The notes under the pieces were generated by a model that was not told the DNA's origin, did no database searches, and was given only the letters and a program-made list of their open reading frames with translations. The translations under genes were made by a program, and so were the position numbers. A DNA stretch of 64,000 nt, taken from positions 93,626,612 to 93,690,611 of the forward strand of contig CM043945.1 in NCBI GenBank assembly GCA_014529385.2, given 5' to 3'. Positions 60,117 through 64,000 of this stretch are shown piece by piece; the stretch's first letter is position 1; each line of letters opens with the position of its first letter. Source of the stretch: Adiantum capillus-veneris (Eukaryota > Streptophyta > Polypodiopsida > Polypodiales > Pteridaceae).

Positions 60117-60720
60117 TTGATATTGGGTAGAGCAAGCTGGACTTCGAGTTGCCTTGACACTAGCAGTATGCAAAATGCAATGCATTTGTTGAAGCAGATA
60201 CCGTGCTTAATAAAGCTTTGTTCGATATGTATGCTCAGTGTGAAGATTTTACAAAAGCTTAGACAATTCTTGAAGGGAATCCATCGAGAATGTCATTGCT
60301 TGGGATGCAATGATTGCCTAAAATATCCAACATGGCAGTGGAATTATGGATAACTAGGGGGAGAAATTGTACTTAACAATGCTTTGGGCAATATGTATGT
60401 CCAGTGTGGTGCCATTACAAAAGCATAGAAAGTTCTTGATGAGAATTTCTTGAAAATGTGGTCTCTTGGAACACGCCGATTGCAAGCTATGCCTAACTTG
60501 GTTGTGGCAAGGTTTTTGTGGGAGTTTTAACCAACTGCAAAGGGAAGGCCTTTTGCCAAATGTATTTACCTATACTTACATCTTGAAGGGAAGCGGCACC
60601 ATCCAAGACACTAAACTGGACAACAAAAATCATGATGATATGATTATTTATGGGCTGATGCAAATGGAATGTTTAGGAAGGCAATGCCTTGATGCCAAAT
60701 GTGGTGCCTTGAGTGATACG
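60117..60720 (+). pseudogene. Pentatricopeptide repeat (PPR) gene relic
   Basis: Broken frames read PPR-like units. LNKALFDMYAQCEDFTKA is at about 60205-60258, and LNNALGNMYVQCGAITKA at about 60373-60426. REGLLPNVFTYTYILKGSG is at about 60540-60596, and KCGALSDTYAQ at about 60691. These match the L- and P-type consensus of plant organelle RNA-binding PPR proteins (N-A-L-x-x-M-Y-x-x-C-G and G-x-x-P-N-x-x-T-Y). Stops and frame changes lie between them, so this is a fragment, perhaps a retrocopy or a captured piece. Confidence 0.65.
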
Positions 60721-61055
60721 TATGCTCAAATGACCGCCCAAGGAGGCAACATCCGCCCAAAGGGAGGCCTCCCACCATACAAATGGCCGTCCAAGGGGAG
60801 CTATCCGCCCAAGAATGCAATGGGTGGGCGCCCAATGGGTTCCATAATGGGAAAATACAAAGAAATAGGGGAAAAAATTGGTGTAGAGGCAGCGAGCAGA
60901 GAATAAATGCAAGGCTTTTAGGGTCGTGACAAGCGCCACAGTGCTCAAACAATGTTGCCAATGAAACAAAAAGCTCTTAGGAAAGCATGGAGCTCCTATT
61001 TGGGGCTACTTCCATGCGGTTCTGAGCAGGGTGAGAATCGGGTTGCCACATCATC

Positions 61056-61100
61056 GGGGGGGGGGGGGGGGGGGGTCCCACTAGCAACATTGCTAGTGGG
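61056..61100. repeat. G20 run and perfect 11-bp hairpin
   Basis: Twenty consecutive G (61056-61075) precede CCCACTAGCAA (61077-61087), a 2-base loop and TTGCTAGTGGG (61090-61100), a perfect inverted repeat. A related palindrome occurs at 62325-62356. Confidence 0.85.
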
Positions 61101-62324
61101 TGGCGGGCTATATTTGGAAATAGGAGTGACATGCAAAAAAGAAATAGGGGAGTGACCAACCATAGGGGGGAAATCTCTCTCTTCATGTTGAACCTTCGAT
61201 AACTCTCCCTCATATCCTTTGCACTTGGAATCTCTCTCTAGAGCCCCGCCACCCTTTTGAAGACATAGCCGATCTCCCACCACCATAGCCGTCTCTCTCT
61301 CATGTTAAGTTACCAACTCCTTGATCTCACCGCCATAATCAAGTCTCCATTTTTTTCATCTCTCGGCATTGAAGGGCATCACAAGGGATCATTGAGAATG
61401 GTCTTCAGGACATTGCCAGCATCAAGAAAGGTATCAGAGCAAGAAGGGAGGTGGAAGAAGGGCAAAACCTCGATATTTCTCCCTCTCGGTCTTAGAGGGG
61501 GAATAAAGAAGATCATTATTTAGGGTCATCAAGTACAACAATATCAAGAACAGAGATCAGCAATAGCTACATGTTAAGGATTAAGGCATAAAGAAGGACT
61601 GCAACAGGGAGATAAAAAGGGCATTATTTACGACAACAGAACCAAGTACACAGATGCAAAAAATGATGAAAGATGAATAAGAACAGATGAAAACCAAGGA
61701 TTGAAAACGACAATTATTTCCTCGCATTCGGGATGGAATTTTAACAAAGTGAACAGAGTAAGGGTTTGGGCGAGCACACGTACAAACCAGAAAATTCTAA
61801 AGCTTGGTATCGGGCCAGCCTGTGATCATTATGGGCTTGAGTGTATGCCGCCAACAACGTCTTGAGCATGCAGTGGGCAGAACCGAGCTTATGATTCGTT
61901 GGAGGGCCAGGCAGCAAGAATTCAATGTATATGGATGCTAGTGCTTGGAATTTTGACATTATATAGGGATTTTTGTTAGAGATTTGATGAATACCGAGGG
62001 TCAATTCCGACCATACTTTGTACATGAATTGGGAAATTGAATGAAAATAGGGTTGGGTCACATTTGTGCTATAAATTTCTTGTTATTTCAATCTTGTTGC
62101 CTCTTTCTCTCTCTAGTCTCTCACAACCAGAATCCTGATGCTTTCCCGGTCAACCCTGGAGAATCACGCACACTTCGACAATGCAAGGGGCCAAGCGTGG
62201 CGGTTTTAGTTGGTGGCACTGGCGCCTGGCCGGTGGTTCAGGGTGGCACAATTGATTATGTGGCATGCACCCAAGTTGGGGCTGTTTCCTGCGCCCTCCA
62301 TGAGCCCAAATGTTACGAAGGGAA
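61101..62324. other. No gene seen; primer-site-like sequence at 61429
   Basis: There is no sustained coding frame. AGGTATCAGAGCAAG at 61429-61443 resembles an initiator-Met primer site and may mark an old retroelement, but no LTR partner was found. Confidence 0.4.
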
Positions 62325-62356
62325 GGGGGGTCCCCCCACTAGTGATATCGCTAGTG
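62325..62356. repeat. Double palindrome related to the 61056 motif
   Basis: GGGGGG-T-CCCCCC (62325-62337) overlaps CACTAG...CTAGTG (62337-62356), whose centre is GATATC with one mismatch. It has the same order of G-run, C-run and CTAG-type hairpin as at 61056-61100. Confidence 0.8.
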
Positions 62357-62379
62357 CCATGGGAGGGTGTCCTACATCA

Positions 62380-63390
<1,011 letters not shown>

Positions 63391-64000
63391 ATGTTCGTGT
63401 ATTTAATGCAAGTATGGATGATGATCAATTTCTTGCTTCCTTGGACCTCGATCAGAGGAGGTGGTAAGAGGACCGCCATCGCTCCGGTACACAGTTGTGT
63501 CATTCCACTCCTTCAAAGTCTTCGTCTGCTTTGGAGCAATCGACGCACTCCAAGAGTTCAGCGTCGCCTACAATCTACACACTCCTCTAGGCACCGATGC
63601 TCTAGTGGTGGTGGCGGTTGCCATGGTGGAGACGCCGTTGATGCTTCCACACTGCCTTGTAGTCGTCAAGGCTCCTTACCTCCCCCTTTTTGCCCGCCCC
63701 TACACCAGCCACGGCGTTGCCCTCTACTTCAGGTTTTGCGCGGCTATCGACCGTTCCTGGCTATCCACCACTCGTTACTCCTCCGTGACTCACCCTACTC
63801 GACACTCCTCTCTTTGGAGCCCAGACTCCAGTGGAGACACCTGTCCATCAAGATGCCACTCGAGACCCCTATCGAGACGCCTGCAATGACACCTAGGTTC
63901 ATGCGTCACACAGAGAGAGGGCTTGCTGTACTTGACCAACATCAGGAGGCGACTGAAGTAGTACGAGCGGAAGTGTGACGTGAGAGAGAGTGCGAGAAGA
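63391..64000 (+). other. GC-richer segment with two overlapping open frames
   Basis: Frames 63391-63978 (195 codons) and 63461-63889 (142 codons) overlap in different phases. Neither matches a known family. Base composition is higher in C than in the rest of the window, so this may be the edge of a different element or gene continuing to the right. I cannot tell which frame, if any, is real. Confidence 0.25.

Noticed and set aside
61803-61820. Sequence ttggtatcgggccagcc as a possible primer site
   Set aside because: It matches the initiator-Met site only for the first eight bases and has no LTR end before it.

Overview
This window is plant nuclear DNA made almost entirely of nested and decayed transposable elements. 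Ty1/copia and Ty3/gypsy elements are primed by initiator-Met-type sites (TGGTATCAGAGC), one gypsy element carries a second RNase H domain as plant Tat-clade elements do, genes contain GT-AG introns, and there is a relic of a pentatricopeptide repeat (PPR) gene. Long (GA)n/(CT)n tracts are abundant. A fern or other non-flowering land plant is my guess, but nothing here fixes the species. No intact cellular gene, rRNA or CRISPR array was found.

Large-scale layout. Bases 1-13744 and 29458-43165 are the same sequence with about a dozen base differences. This is explained by a direct tandem duplication with a unit of about 29.4 kb. The window holds the last 13.7 kb of copy 1, a novel junction at 13744/13745, and all of copy 2 (13745-43165). 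Copy 2 runs on into unique sequence.

Reading copy 2 as the original order, the host layer is a degraded minus-strand gypsy element (here called E). Its gag-PR-RT-RH lies at about 38082-41459 and its integrase at 21058-15571. Four elements have inserted in or next to it. The first is D, a 9.2 kb gypsy element just upstream of E gag (41460-50628). The second is T, a roughly 17 kb DNA transposon between the RNase H and integrase of E (21059-38074), with 28-bp terminal inverted repeats. The third is B, a copia element inside the E integrase (15756-20509, target duplication AACTG). The fourth is A, a copia element inside the transposase gene of T (30144-35593, target duplication CAGTC).

The centrepiece is T. 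It carries four gene blocks: an unknown plus-strand gene (21406-22799); a minus-strand gene (25778-22880) that joins a histone H3-like domain, a Ulp1/C48 cysteine protease, an acidic linker and an FCP1/NIF-like HAD phosphatase domain; an unknown plus-strand gene (27683-29519); and a minus-strand DDE-type transposase-like gene (37736-29670). The second and third genes diverge from a 1.9 kb spacer of microsatellites and 61-bp hairpins. All four carry nonsense codons or breaks, so this copy is not functional. I know of no described transposon that encodes an H3-Ulp1-phosphatase fusion.

Right of D are a probable gypsy LTR containing a tRNA-like segment (50636-51596), a decayed chromodomain gypsy element F (51835-54612), a probable LTR (54997-56571), degenerate sequence, a PPR relic (60117-60720), G-run hairpin motifs (61056-61100 and 62325-62356) and a GC-richer unassigned end (63391-64000).
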